A stretch of 64,000 nucleotides of DNA from Vibrio xiamenensis (lineage in GTDB: Bacteria > Pseudomonadota > Gammaproteobacteria > Enterobacterales > Vibrionaceae). Made by a program: the position numbers and the translations under genes. Below are positions 9,701-17,011 of this stretch, in pieces. The notes below the pieces were generated by a model. It was not told the origin of the DNA. It saw nothing but the letters and a program-made list of their open reading frames with translations, and did not search any database. The number at the start of each line of letters is the position of its first letter. Position 1 is the stretch's first letter. The stretch covers positions 1-64,000 of the forward strand of contig NZ_FNDD01000020.1 in NCBI RefSeq assembly GCF_900100015.1, given 5' to 3'.

Positions 9701-11881
9701 GATCAAGTCAAAATTCGTGGCTTACGTATGGAACTTGGCGAAATCTCTTCGGCGCTTAAGGGTTGCCCAGGCGTTATCGAAGCGGTGGTGATCGCCAAAG
9801 GGCAAGCGGAAAATAAACATCTGGTGGGGTATTACACCGCGAGCGAGCCGATGGCGAACGCGACCATCAAAGCTGAGCTTAGTCAAAGCCTGCCCGATTA
9901 TATGGTGCCGGCGGCGCTGGTGCAGATTGACCAGATTCCGTTAACGCCAAATGGCAAAATGGATCGTAAAGCGCTGCCCGAGCCAAATGATGATGCGTTT
10001 GAGCGCCGAGAGTATGTCGCACCGCAAGGACAACTTGAGGTGACGCTGTCACAAATCTGGCAGTCACTGCTTGGAACTGAGCGCGTCAGCCGTTTGGATA
10101 ACTTTTTTGAAATCGGTGGTCATTCGCTGCTGGCGGTCAAGCTGTGTAATGAGCTGCAGCAGCAAGGTTACGCCATTAGTTTGGCGCAGCTGCTAAGCGC
10201 GCCAGTGCTGGCGGATTTGGCCAACACGTTGCAAAGTCATAGCCAAAGCCAAGTGTTGACCATCGCATTTCGTCAAACTGGGTCGCAAACGCCATTGTTT
10301 ATTGTCCCTGAAGCAAGCGGAGAAACTCTGTATGGCCCGGCGCTTACGGCGCACATAGACAGCGACATTCCGGTTTATGGTTTGGTGGCGCCAAATTCGC
10401 ACAATACTGAGCAATATTGCCCACTCAAAACCATCGAAAAAATGGCTGAGCACTACGTGACGTGTATTCAGCAAGTTCAGCCGCAAGGACCCTATCGATT
10501 AGTTGGTTGGTCGCTGGGTGCGACGCTGGCTTATGAAGTGGCGACTCAGTTGCTCGGTCAAGATCAAGCAATTGAATTTCTCGGCATCATTGACCGTTGG
10601 GGCGTTGAGCAAAGCGAGCATCGCGGCGATGTTACGCTCAGCGCTGAAGAGGATATCGAGTTTCTAAGTCGCGATACTGTCAGTTATCTGATTCAGCATC
10701 TGCCTAGCACTCAAGATGGTGCCTCGCGCCTTGCGCAGTGTAGCAGTTGGCAACAGCAGTTAGAGCTTGCCAAACAGCTTGGCATTTTGTCGAGCGACTG
10801 GAGCGAAGAGCGTTACTACCACTGGCTGCTGCAGCGCCGCAATATGCTGCGCGCGGAATATTGTGCCAAGCCCCTGCCAGTCAATATCGATCTGTTTATC
10901 GCTCGAGAACGCCCTGAGCAAGAAGGTGTATTTGATCCTTACTTGGCATGGGATGAAGTGTTACCACGCAGCGCGATTGAAGTGAGCTACCTTGACGGTT
11001 CGCACTATGAGTTATTGGTCGAGCCGTATGTCAGTGGCACTGGGCGCGCGCTGTCACAAGCGCTGGCTAAACGGGTTGCGACGTCGTCATCGCTAACGCC
11101 TACCGGCGGTCATGATGCAATCATCAAACTGCAGCCAGGTAGAGCAGGGGCAGCGCAGGTGTTTTGCATTCCGGGCGCAGGCGACAACGTCTTTAGCTTG
11201 ATGGATTTGGTCACCCAACTGGATGATTCACTGCAAGTGTATGGTATTCAGCCTCGCGGTTTGTGGGGCGCAGAGCCGCCACATAGCCAAGTGAGTGCGG
11301 CGGCCAAATTCTATCTTGATGCGATGCAAGCGCAGCTAAGCGGCGCGCCGCTGCACCTTGTCGGTCATTCATTTGGCGGGTGGGTCGCGCTTGAGCTTGC
11401 TAACCAACTCGAAGCGCAAGGTATTGCGGTCGCGTCATTGACCTTGGCTGATTCACGCGTCCCAGAGGCACAGGTGCAAGAATACAGTGACGTCGAGGCA
11501 TTGATGAAATTGATTGGGCTATTTGAAATGCAGGGCAGCGCGCTGCACTTAACTCAAGAAATTCTCGAAAGCCTTGAGCCAAACGAGCGACTTCGCCGAC
11601 TGCAACAGAGCCTTATCAGCCAAAAGCTGATGCCAGCTAACCTTAACTTACAAACTGTGGCGGGAATTTATCGCGTGTTTGCGCGCAATATTCGCACGGG
11701 CTATTCGCCAACGCGAGTGCCAATCACTCAAGTGAGTTTGCTATTGGCCAGCGACAGTGAGCGAGGTGAGAAGTGGCAATCCTTGATTGGGCATCTTCAT
11801 ATCGAACAGGCCAAGGCCAACCATGTGATGTTGCTTAAAGGCGAACATGCCAAACAACTGGCCAAGCTGATTAAGGCTTAA
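3719..11881 (+). CDS. Nonribosomal peptide synthetase, terminal (C-A-PCP-C/E-A-PCP-TE-TE)
   Basis: Start ATG 3719 follows AAGGAG and overlaps the previous NRPS. About 2720 residues. Order: short N-terminal docking-like helix (LSPEEMMALLEQLE); C domain with HHIISDG at 174; A domain (YTSGSTGKPKG near 658; pocket DAWFLGNVVK, Leu); PCP Ser1053; a second C domain with the extended motif HHLLEQQGD at 1154 and HHLVNDH at 1277, the signature of dual condensation/epimerisation domains; A domain near 1745 (pocket DVWHFSLVDK, Ser); PCP Ser2136; and two thioesterases with GWSLG (Ser2265) and GHSFG (Ser2551). Inference: it adds Leu, epimerises it to D-Leu, adds Ser, and releases or cyclises the peptide. 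Tandem thioesterases are typical of Pseudomonas-type lipopeptide synthetases. The full product cannot be predicted because the upstream modules are outside the window. Confidence 0.96.
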   Translation: MADITGVDLDSLSPEEMMALLEQLESDGVALFSDQEPQESRIEAHHLSSYPLSLAQQRLWFLAQMGQASDNAYLIEGGIRLKGHLDHIALERALNQMVVRHGALRTRIATEHGEPCQLLDNQQREFALERVAMSETQARQTPFAPNLCLQNGPLVAARVVEISPDEHWLQVAMHHIISDGWSMGVFTQEFCECYRAEVSNSAANLAPLAIEYGDYALWQRRFRESALQEQAEYWQRQLRGVPDCLSLPYDYPRPEVQSFDGGAVDVALDAPLTQKLKALNSQHGCTLYMTLLASWACVLARLSQQDDIVIGSPIAGRLSPQVEPLIGMFVNSQALRVDLSQPLSTHQLLKQVKQTTLDAQTHQELPFERVVELVKPARSLQYSPVFQVMFALQNLPSAAIDLPQLSASMLEQPTSNAKFDLTLVVNEVDGEIRGQLNYATALFSQASAERFVKYWQTLLGAMIANPNATVQQLDMLPEDEKHQLLNVLNPAKTDESAQGSVEPIHHQIERLAIEHPNAIALDSEQGQLSYQQLNQQANQLAHWMIIQGVDVESRVAICCDRGHSWVIAMLAALKAGAGYVPIDPHYPAERIEYMLSDSEPSMLLCDDYVDFTPIASRLSLPLTMVNVEVQNALWKALSTDNPVLESLTGDNLAYVIYTSGSTGKPKGVMVEHRNLANLIAWHNRRFDIQVGTHTSAVAGLGFDAAVWEVWPALCAGACLCLPSLAISREPQALLDWWVNQPIEVGFLSTPVAELAFARNLQPKQLRVLLVGGDRLNRRAPAGATYQLVNNYGPTETTVVATSGTLFAEDPLLHIGQPLDNTHIYILDSYGQLAPSGTAGELYIGGASVARGYLNREDLTATSYLPDPYSSAPNARMYRSGDLARWRADGVIEYLGRNDDQVKIRGFRIELGEITAVLQRQADIEEAVVAAIGEQNKRLVAYFTHRLPAKTDISKSETSQNKIDIEALRQALAAELPDYMLPSAFVELEVMPLTANGKVDKRALPAPSDDAMLRRDYQAPVGEAEIALAKVWQMLLDVQKVGRLDNFFELGGHSLLAIQLIERLQQSGWTLSIKALFSQPTLQALAKTLTQSGDEAQVAENVIPAQCTRITPQMLPLVTLSQTQIDAIAEQVDGGMANIQDIYPLVALQEGMLYHHLLEQQGDPYVSRFVQAFSSQGSLEQFMTALNQVIARHDILRTAMAWQGLNEPVQVVWREAPVRLNSLPETDFNRPGMDAAKQLLEHFDPATTRMSLVRAPLMEAYQVYDQANQRWLLCLLVHHLVNDHTTLELMVEEVTALLTGQPELLSKPVPFRQFVAKARSVQNTPQQQAYFEALLSDVDEPSAPFGLMEAQVGNQSQHTLTLDAQISDEIRALVKQHQVSSAALFHLAWGVVLSAAVGREDVVFGTVLFGRMGGGANIDRCMGMFLNTLPVRIDLGKQQVGDALLQVQRQLSQLMEHEHAPLALAQRCSGLAAQTPLFSSMVNYRYQQVPSQHTDSQSNPLGIEVLFNEERTSYPISVNINDHVGGGFSLEIHVENSIGAARVAEMMHAAVCQLVAEPSSALATINVVSKAEREQVLEGFNRTTRDYPLSDCIHHPIEARAKASPERIAVISGEQRLTYAELNQQANQLALWLTQQGVGPDCRVAVSLDRSCELVVALVAILKAGGAYVPMDPSYPTERLEYMLQDSEPVVLITSQSLQSRLGHIDDKVQVVHFDHQPPWQHLPSDNLNSQALGLSERNLAYVIYTSGSTGKPKGVMNEHRGVVNRLAWMAEDYGFSEHDVVLQKTPFSFDVSVWEFFCPLWVGATLVMAKPEGHKDPRYLQEIIHQQQVTILHFVPPMLQLFLDQVSRDECASLRLVFCSGEALPAETIRRTYAALPHVELHNLYGPTEAAVDVTQWHCPVQLVGNRVTIGQSVANTRMYVLDKHQQPVPIGVPGEIYIGGVQVARGYLNRPELSAEKFVCDPYASQPNATMYQTGDVGRWLDDGSIEYLGRNDDQVKIRGLRMELGEISSALKGCPGVIEAVVIAKGQAENKHLVGYYTASEPMANATIKAELSQSLPDYMVPAALVQIDQIPLTPNGKMDRKALPEPNDDAFERREYVAPQGQLEVTLSQIWQSLLGTERVSRLDNFFEIGGHSLLAVKLCNELQQQGYAISLAQLLSAPVLADLANTLQSHSQSQVLTIAFRQTGSQTPLFIVPEASGETLYGPALTAHIDSDIPVYGLVAPNSHNTEQYCPLKTIEKMAEHYVTCIQQVQPQGPYRLVGWSLGATLAYEVATQLLGQDQAIEFLGIIDRWGVEQSEHRGDVTLSAEEDIEFLSRDTVSYLIQHLPSTQDGASRLAQCSSWQQQLELAKQLGILSSDWSEERYYHWLLQRRNMLRAEYCAKPLPVNIDLFIARERPEQEGVFDPYLAWDEVLPRSAIEVSYLDGSHYELLVEPYVSGTGRALSQALAKRVATSSSLTPTGGHDAIIKLQPGRAGAAQVFCIPGAGDNVFSLMDLVTQLDDSLQVYGIQPRGLWGAEPPHSQVSAAAKFYLDAMQAQLSGAPLHLVGHSFGGWVALELANQLEAQGIAVASLTLADSRVPEAQVQEYSDVEALMKLIGLFEMQGSALHLTQEILESLEPNERLRRLQQSLISQKLMPANLNLQTVAGIYRVFARNIRTGYSPTRVPITQVSLLLASDSERGEKWQSLIGHLHIEQAKANHVMLLKGEHAKQLAKLIKA

Positions 11882-11892
11882 GCGCTGATATT

Positions 11893-11908
11893 GCCGCGCC
11901 AGCGCGGC
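11893..11908 (+). other. GC-rich hairpin between NRPS and exporter genes
   Basis: Arms GCCGCGC and GCGCGGC are separated by CA just after the NRPS stop codon. No T-run follows, so this is more likely an attenuating or mRNA-stabilising hairpin than a full terminator. Confidence 0.4.
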
Positions 11909-11974
11909 GTGTAATTTGAATTAGTACGGCGAGTGACAAGCACCGCCGTGCGATGGATAAACACCGGAGTAAAG

Positions 11975-13642
11975 ATGTTTCAATCCATTCTCGTTCGTTT
12001 TAAATGGCCGATTTTGGCGGCCACTGTGTTCAGCGTTATTGGCGCTGTAGCGGGCATTGCGATGCTCAAAATTATCACCCTGCAACTGAGTAAAATTGGT
12101 GAGCAACACAGCGTAAGCGGCGCGGATTTCGCGTTGTTTGTGGTTGCAGTGGTCGCGATATTGTCGTTTGGTTTGGCTTCGCGTTATTTACTCGCCAAAC
12201 TCAGCGCCCAAGTGGTGTATGAGTTTCGCGACCAATTAGCCAAGCGTTTGTTGTGTACCGATTACGCCGCGATTGAACGCCTCGGTGGGCACCGCATTCT
12301 TGCAGCGATGAAAACCGATGCTTCCAAGTTGTCGGCTGGGCTTTTGATCATGCCGGGCTTTATCTACAGCTTGGTGACCGTGCTATTGTGTCTTGGCTAT
12401 ATGATGTTCACATCGATGTCGCTATTTGGCATTGTGTTTGTGCTGATTAGCGCCATCATCTTGCTGGCGAAATCGATATTGACCATCGGGCTGCGCTACT
12501 ATCAAGCGCTGCGCCAAGATGAAGATGAACTGTTTAGCGGTTTAACCACTTTGGTTCAAGGCGTTAAAGAACTCAGCATCAATACCAAGCGCCGCCGCTT
12601 TGTGTACCGCAACATTTTGTTGCCTAATTTTGCCAATATTCAGCAGCGCAGCATTCGCGTGTCGGTCATTTTCACCATGCTCAATAGCATGGCATCGACG
12701 CTGGTGTTTTTCGTGATTGGGGTGATCGTGTTCGGCTCGGCGCTGTATTGGCAAGATGTGCCGAACGAGGCGGTGATGAGTTTTGTACTGACCATTTTGT
12801 ATATGATCAACCCGATGGAAAGTATCATCAGCGCGTTGAACCAGCTCAGTGATTTTGCGGCTTCGTATCGCAATATTCAACGCTTAGAACTCGCCAGTGA
12901 TGCGCATTTCGAGCAGCGAATCGACACTCAACGCTCGCGCGCTATCGCCCGCGATTGGCAGCGCTTATCGATTGAAGCGGTGAGTTTTCAATACCAAACC
13001 GATGGCAGCGACGATTACCAATTTGCCATCGGCCCAATCAGTACTGAGCTAAGGCGTGGCGACGCGGTGTATTTAACCGGTGGTAATGGCAGCGGTAAAT
13101 CAACATTCGCCAAGTTGATACTTGGGCTGTATCAAGCCACGGATGGGCAAATTTGTCTTGATGGCACAGACGTATCACAAGCTGCGTTTATCGATGAGTA
13201 TCAGGATTTGTGCTCGGCGATATTTTCCGATTTTCACTTGTTTGAACATGTGCTGGATGACAGTGGCGAACTGGCGGATGATAACGCGATAGCGCAGCAT
13301 CTCACTGCGCTTGAAATGGCGCACAAAGTGACCAGTCACGGTGGGCATCTATCATCGATTGCTCTGTCGCAAGGGCAGAAGAAGCGTTTGGCGCTGGCGA
13401 TGTCGTATCTTGAAAATACGCCGATTTGTCTCTACGACGAATGGGCCGCGGATCAAGACCCACGTTTTCGTGAGTTGTTCTACAGCGAAATCATTCCCGA
13501 GCTGAAAAGGCAAAATAAATTGGTGCTGGTGATTACTCACGATGACAAGTATTTCCACCTTGCCGATCAACTGCTGCGCTTTGAGCAAGGGCAGTTAGTT
13601 GAAGATCTACGCCCGCAAACGGCGAAAGCGCTTATTGCTTAA
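11975..13642 (+). CDS. Cyclic-peptide/siderophore-type ABC exporter (PvdE/SyrD family)
   Basis: A 555-residue half-transporter with permease and ATPase fused. The N-terminal part has about six hydrophobic segments (first near residues 8-35). The C-terminal ATPase shows Walker A GGNGSGKST (near 369), the signature ALSQGQKKR and Walker B ICLYDEWAAD. Length and layout match the cyclic peptide transporter family (PvdE, SyrD), which moves NRPS products across the inner membrane. ATG 11975 is preferred to an upstream GTG at 11933 because it follows GGAG at the right spacing. It lies 93 bp after the NRPS gene on the same strand and ends at a terminator, so it is very likely the exporter of this NRPS product. 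The substrate itself is inferred. Confidence 0.9.
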   Translation: MFQSILVRFKWPILAATVFSVIGAVAGIAMLKIITLQLSKIGEQHSVSGADFALFVVAVVAILSFGLASRYLLAKLSAQVVYEFRDQLAKRLLCTDYAAIERLGGHRILAAMKTDASKLSAGLLIMPGFIYSLVTVLLCLGYMMFTSMSLFGIVFVLISAIILLAKSILTIGLRYYQALRQDEDELFSGLTTLVQGVKELSINTKRRRFVYRNILLPNFANIQQRSIRVSVIFTMLNSMASTLVFFVIGVIVFGSALYWQDVPNEAVMSFVLTILYMINPMESIISALNQLSDFAASYRNIQRLELASDAHFEQRIDTQRSRAIARDWQRLSIEAVSFQYQTDGSDDYQFAIGPISTELRRGDAVYLTGGNGSGKSTFAKLILGLYQATDGQICLDGTDVSQAAFIDEYQDLCSAIFSDFHLFEHVLDDSGELADDNAIAQHLTALEMAHKVTSHGGHLSSIALSQGQKKRLALAMSYLENTPICLYDEWAADQDPRFRELFYSEIIPELKRQNKLVLVITHDDKYFHLADQLLRFEQGQLVEDLRPQTAKALIA

Positions 13643-13668
13643 AGATAAATCGCGCTTAGATGATAAAT

Positions 13669-13706
13669 GACGGCGGCTAAGTCAATCGACTTAAGCCGCC
13701 GTTTTT
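13669..13706 (+). terminator. Rho-independent terminator of the NRPS-exporter operon
   Basis: The arm ACGGCGGCTAAGTC pairs with GACTTAAGCCGCCGT with one bulged base, and a run of five T follows. It lies 27 bp after the exporter stop codon. Confidence 0.85.
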
Positions 13707-13959
13707 CTGCATTCGCGTTTTTGGTTTTGGCTAAGTTGGTCTTTAGGTCAATTCGTACTTTGAATATTCAAAATTGGTGTCTATTTACTGCGCGAAATAT
13801 TTTACTGTGAGAAATGTTGCGTTTATGCTGATTGGCGACGCCGCTTAATAAGCGTATTTGCAGGCTTTTATTCAACAAGTAACTTATTGAGCGTCGATGA
13901 ATAATCTCATTCGTTGGGGGTGAACGCTGCCAACAAATATAATGACCATAGAGGCTGAA
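13707..13959. other. Intergenic stretch before the acetyltransferase pair, no gene seen
   Basis: Together with the terminator this gap is 317 bp. It is AT-rich and presumably holds the promoter of the acetyltransferase genes. An imperfect long-range inverted repeat (CGACGCCGCTTAATAAG near 13835 against CTTATTGAGCGTCG near 13886) is visible, with no assigned role. Confidence 0.4.
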
Positions 13960-14436
13960 ATGGAACTTAGAGCATTTGAAAAGGACGACTACGCATTACT
14001 TATCGATTGGATTGATTCGGACCAATTGAATTATCTATGGGGCGGGCCTACTTTTCAGTTTCCACTCGATTATGACCAAATTAACCAGCACTGTTTAAAA
14101 GCTGAAGTGTTGCCGTTTGTTTGCGTCGTCGATGGCAAAAATGCCGGTTATATTGAGCTATTTAAAGTCGCCGATGGGCATTATCGTATTTGCCGAGTCT
14201 TTGTTGCCAATGACTTTCGCGGCCGTGGGGTTTCAAAGCCAATGTTAAAACAACTGATGGAACTGGCTAAGACACAATACAGTGCTCATCTGCTGTCGTT
14301 GGCGGTGTTTGCGCATAATGATGTGGCGAAACATTGCTATCAGTCTTTGGGTTTTGAGGTTACGTCAGAGGAAGCGGGGACTCGCTCGTTTGCTGGTCAG
14401 GCTTGGCGGCTGTTAAAAATGGAAAAGTCGGTATAA
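13960..14436 (+). CDS. GNAT-family N-acetyltransferase
   Basis: A 158-residue protein that spans one GNAT fold. The acetyl-CoA pyrophosphate-binding motif A is seen in RVFVANDFRGRGVSKPML (R-G-R-G-V), and the C-terminal ENDVAKHCYQSLGF-like segment (here HNDVAKHCYQSLGFEV) is the usual motif B. The tryptophan-rich N-terminus (DWIDSDQLNYLWGG) resembles RimJ/RimL-like acetyltransferases. ATG 13960 is chosen because GAGG precedes it; the in-frame ATG at 13942 has no ribosome site. The substrate is unknown. A second acetyltransferase follows 57 bp downstream on the same strand, so the two may be co-transcribed. Confidence 0.85.
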   Translation: MELRAFEKDDYALLIDWIDSDQLNYLWGGPTFQFPLDYDQINQHCLKAEVLPFVCVVDGKNAGYIELFKVADGHYRICRVFVANDFRGRGVSKPMLKQLMELAKTQYSAHLLSLAVFAHNDVAKHCYQSLGFEVTSEEAGTRSFAGQAWRLLKMEKSV

Positions 14437-14493
14437 CCATGATTTAGCTTGTGTCACCTTTGGCGTCTTAATTTCAGAGGAAATGGAGAGTTC

Positions 14494-14943
14494 GTGGAAT
14501 ACTGTTTGAGAAAAGCGCAGCAAAGCGATTTGGAATTTCTGCTTGATTTACGCGAAGCCACGATGGGCGGCTATATCAGGCAACTGGGCATGTCGACCAG
14601 CAAAGAGGCGTATTTAAGCCGTATATTTTATGAGTTTGAAGCAGCACAAATTGTTGAAGTCGACGGTATTGCGGCAGGTCTGTTTAAAGCCAAATATACC
14701 CCTGAGAACAATGAGTGGTATTTGGTACAAATTCAAATTCATCCGAATTATCAAAATAACCAGTTAGCCAGCCGTTTAATTACCGCGCTCATCGAGCGCG
14801 CTGATACCACTCAAGCTCACATTGGTTTAAGTGTACTTAAAAATAATCCGGCCCAGCATTTATATTTAAAGCTCGGCTTTGTTCAAATTGATGAAAACGA
14901 CCATGAATATATTATGCAGCGCCGTTATTCGTCACCTCACTAA
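14494..14943 (+). CDS. GNAT-family N-acetyltransferase with degenerate motif A
   Basis: About 149 residues from GTG 14494, which follows GGAG at 5-base spacing. Reading further upstream gives an N-terminus (MCHLWRLNF) that does not look like a GNAT start. The fold is seen from VEYCLRKAQQSDLEFLLDLRE through VLKNNPAQHLYLKLGFVQI, the usual C-terminal GNAT signature. The CoA-binding loop reads YQNNQLASRL where the family consensus is Q/R-x-x-G-x-G/A, so the first glycine is replaced by Gln, yet the rest is well formed. Activity may be altered, or the loop may simply be divergent. Substrate unknown. Confidence 0.78.
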   Translation: MEYCLRKAQQSDLEFLLDLREATMGGYIRQLGMSTSKEAYLSRIFYEFEAAQIVEVDGIAAGLFKAKYTPENNEWYLVQIQIHPNYQNNQLASRLITALIERADTTQAHIGLSVLKNNPAQHLYLKLGFVQIDENDHEYIMQRRYSSPH

Positions 14944-15092
14944 AGTGAAAATGAAAATAATAGCCTCATCAAATAAATGACTTAACCACATACCATTCAT
15001 CATTTAAGCGCTAATCTCTTATTAAGAACATCTTATTTTCTGCCGCATATTCAAAGCGATACAAATCACAATAATCATAAGGAGTGACTTGG

Positions 15093-15752
15093 ATGATGGA
15101 ATCCAAAGTTTTTGAGCGTACCAGTAATGGCGAACAAGAAATCAGCCCGAGGCTGTATAACCTAACCATAGGGGCAACACTCTGTTGGGGCTTTTTGGTC
15201 AACTGGTTAATGGTTGACAATATTTCGGTTGAATCAATATTAGCTATCCACCCTTTGGCCTTTATTATTGGCTACTTCGCAAGTTGTTTTCTAGGCGTAT
15301 TTTTGTTTAGAACTTCTTCAAACGCTTTCGTCAGCTTTATTGGTTATAACTTAGTGGTGGTGCCATTTGGTTTAATCATCAACTTGGTGGTGTCTAATTA
15401 CGATTCGTCAATTGTACTCGAGGCGATTCAAGTCACCGGGTTAGTCACTGTGGTGATGATGACACTTGGCACCCTGTTCCCCGCATTTTTCCAGCGTATT
15501 ATCGGCGCATTGACCATTGCGTTATTGGTGGTGATTGTGGTTGAGGTGGTGCAAGTGTATTTCCTAGATATTCATCAACAGTGGATAGACTGGGCGGTGG
15601 TGATGATTTTCTGTGGTTACATTGGCTACGATTGGGGACGCGCAAACCAAATTCCAAAAACGGTAGACAACGCTATCGACAGCGCCGCCGCGTTATATAT
15701 GGATATTATTAACTTGTTTATTCGCATTTTAAGAATATTAGGGCGTAAATAG
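15093..15752 (+). CDS. Bax inhibitor-1/YccA-family inner-membrane protein
   Basis: A 219-residue integral membrane protein with about six to seven hydrophobic segments (near residues 26-46, 52-72, 80-105, 112-132, 138-160 and 168-185). The C-terminal part GYDWGRANQIP...AALYMDIINLFIRIL matches the Bax1-I signature, including the aspartates thought to act as a pH/calcium sensor in this family. ATG 15093 follows AAGGAG; the GTG at 15084 overlaps that site and is unlikely. Bacterial members (YccA, YbhL) are linked to FtsH modulation or ion leak; which applies here cannot be told. It is a single-gene unit ending at a strong hairpin. Confidence 0.8.
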   Translation: MMESKVFERTSNGEQEISPRLYNLTIGATLCWGFLVNWLMVDNISVESILAIHPLAFIIGYFASCFLGVFLFRTSSNAFVSFIGYNLVVVPFGLIINLVVSNYDSSIVLEAIQVTGLVTVVMMTLGTLFPAFFQRIIGALTIALLVVIVVEVVQVYFLDIHQQWIDWAVVMIFCGYIGYDWGRANQIPKTVDNAIDSAAALYMDIINLFIRILRILGRK

Positions 15753-15788
15753 GTCGCTAAAATTCAGTGTGGTGACATTGAGTTGTTT

Positions 15789-15832
15789 GAGCGCAATAAT
15801 AGAGGGCCAGTAGGCCCTTTATTATTGCGCTC
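15789..15832. terminator. Bidirectional hairpin terminator between convergent genes
   Basis: A 20-bp stem (GAGCGCAATAATA plus GAGGGCC against its complement, one G-T pair) with a 4-base loop lies between the convergent membrane-protein and RTX-like genes. AT-rich outer arms give U-rich ends on both strands. Confidence 0.75.
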
Positions 15833-15892
15833 ATATAACTCTATCGATGAAAAGAGCGCGCCAAATCCGTATTGACGAAAATATGCATATCG

Positions 15893-17011
15893 CTAAGCAA
15901 CAAGTAACCAATCACTGTCGAGCACGTTGGTCGATATTGTGTAGCTTGCATCATCGTAAGTGACTGTAACAGTGTAGTGATTGTTAGATGTTTCGGTTGC
16001 AGTGATGGAGTCATAGTCATCACTGAATTCAAGTAAAATATCATGGACGCCTAAATTCTCATTTTCAGCCAGTTGTTCTTCGCTTATCGTCAATGTAATA
16101 ACGTCTTCATCACTCGTGTTGGTGATGTATTCAATGTTGCTGAAATCTAAATCTGCGGTGTCACGATAGAGATAAATGGTGTCGTAGCCTTCACCTCCGT
16201 CGACATAACGCACTTGGCTGCTACTGGCTGCTTCTGCCAGAGAATATTGGAAAAGATCGTTACCCATGCCTAAGTCGACGGTAAACTCGGTCCATTTCGA
16301 AGAGTCATCCAACTCGACTTCTTCGCCATAACGGGTCATGAAATAGCCATCGTCGACACCATCACCATCATAATCGTTGTCATCGTAGATGCCGATGAAG
16401 CATACCTCGTCATCACCGTTGCCAGTCGTCACTTCAAAGAGATTACTCCATGAACTGCCGTTACTTTTAGGGTAGATCATAATATTGTCGATATATTCAG
16501 TGCCTTCACCATCTTCATCGCCCAATGTGGTTGTGTCGATGACCCCTCGCTTTGCATAAAGCACGGTGATGTAGTCATCGAGGCCTGGATAATCAATGTA
16601 TTCACCATCTTCATCTTCGTAGACTTGGCGATAGTCAGAATCGCCTTCTTCGTCGGTATGCAGGTAAATGGCGACATCGACAAAATTTTCCACTCGTATG
16701 TCGAGTGCTGTTCCTGAATCGCTAATCAGCACTTCTTTCAACCCGTCGGCATTCCACTCGGCGGTATTGACTATTGTGAGAGGATAAAAGTATCCGCTGT
16801 TAGACGTGTTATAGCCTGTGACTTGTTGGACGTAGAAATCATCGGTGTAATAACCCTCTGAATAGGTCAAGTAGTGTGAGTCTTCTTCATCCGATTCGGT
16901 GCGCTTCTCTGTGAGCATGTCACTGGTAATTTCCGTGCCGTTATCCGCGGTAAGATTGGCTGCTGAACCACTGCCATCGGTATTTGTTGTACCTACAATA
17001 ACTTCCATCAT
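15893..17011 (-). CDS. Acidic RTX-like calcium-binding protein, probably secreted
   Basis: A 372-residue, strikingly acidic protein (many DE, DD and EDEDGE runs) with no signal peptide and no membrane segment. Three degenerate RTX nonapeptides are visible: TGNGDDEVCF, LGMGNDLFQY and GGEGYDTIYL. It also has a DxDxDG calcium loop (DDNDYDGDGVDDG). Such repeats bind calcium in proteins exported by type I secretion, and the missing N-terminal signal fits that route. The C-terminus ends with short hydrophobic residues (DSDWLLVA), plausible for a type I signal. The start is one of two adjacent ATGs after GGGAG. No type I transporter lies nearby. The exact function is unknown; the secreted calcium-binding call is inference. 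Confidence 0.7.
   Translation of the reverse strand: MMEVIVGTTNTDGSGSAANLTADNGTEITSDMLTEKRTESDEEDSHYLTYSEGYYTDDFYVQQVTGYNTSNSGYFYPLTIVNTAEWNADGLKEVLISDSGTALDIRVENFVDVAIYLHTDEEGDSDYRQVYEDEDGEYIDYPGLDDYITVLYAKRGVIDTTTLGDEDGEGTEYIDNIMIYPKSNGSSWSNLFEVTTGNGDDEVCFIGIYDDNDYDGDGVDDGYFMTRYGEEVELDDSSKWTEFTVDLGMGNDLFQYSLAEAASSSQVRYVDGGEGYDTIYLYRDTADLDFSNIEYITNTSDEDVITLTISEEQLAENENLGVHDILLEFSDDYDSITATETSNNHYTVTVTYDDASYTISTNVLDSDWLLVA

Noticed and set aside
13835..13899. Imperfect long-range palindrome resembling an integron attC site
   Set aside because: The required core sites (GTTRRRY and RYYYAAC) are not at the ends, and no array or integrase is present.
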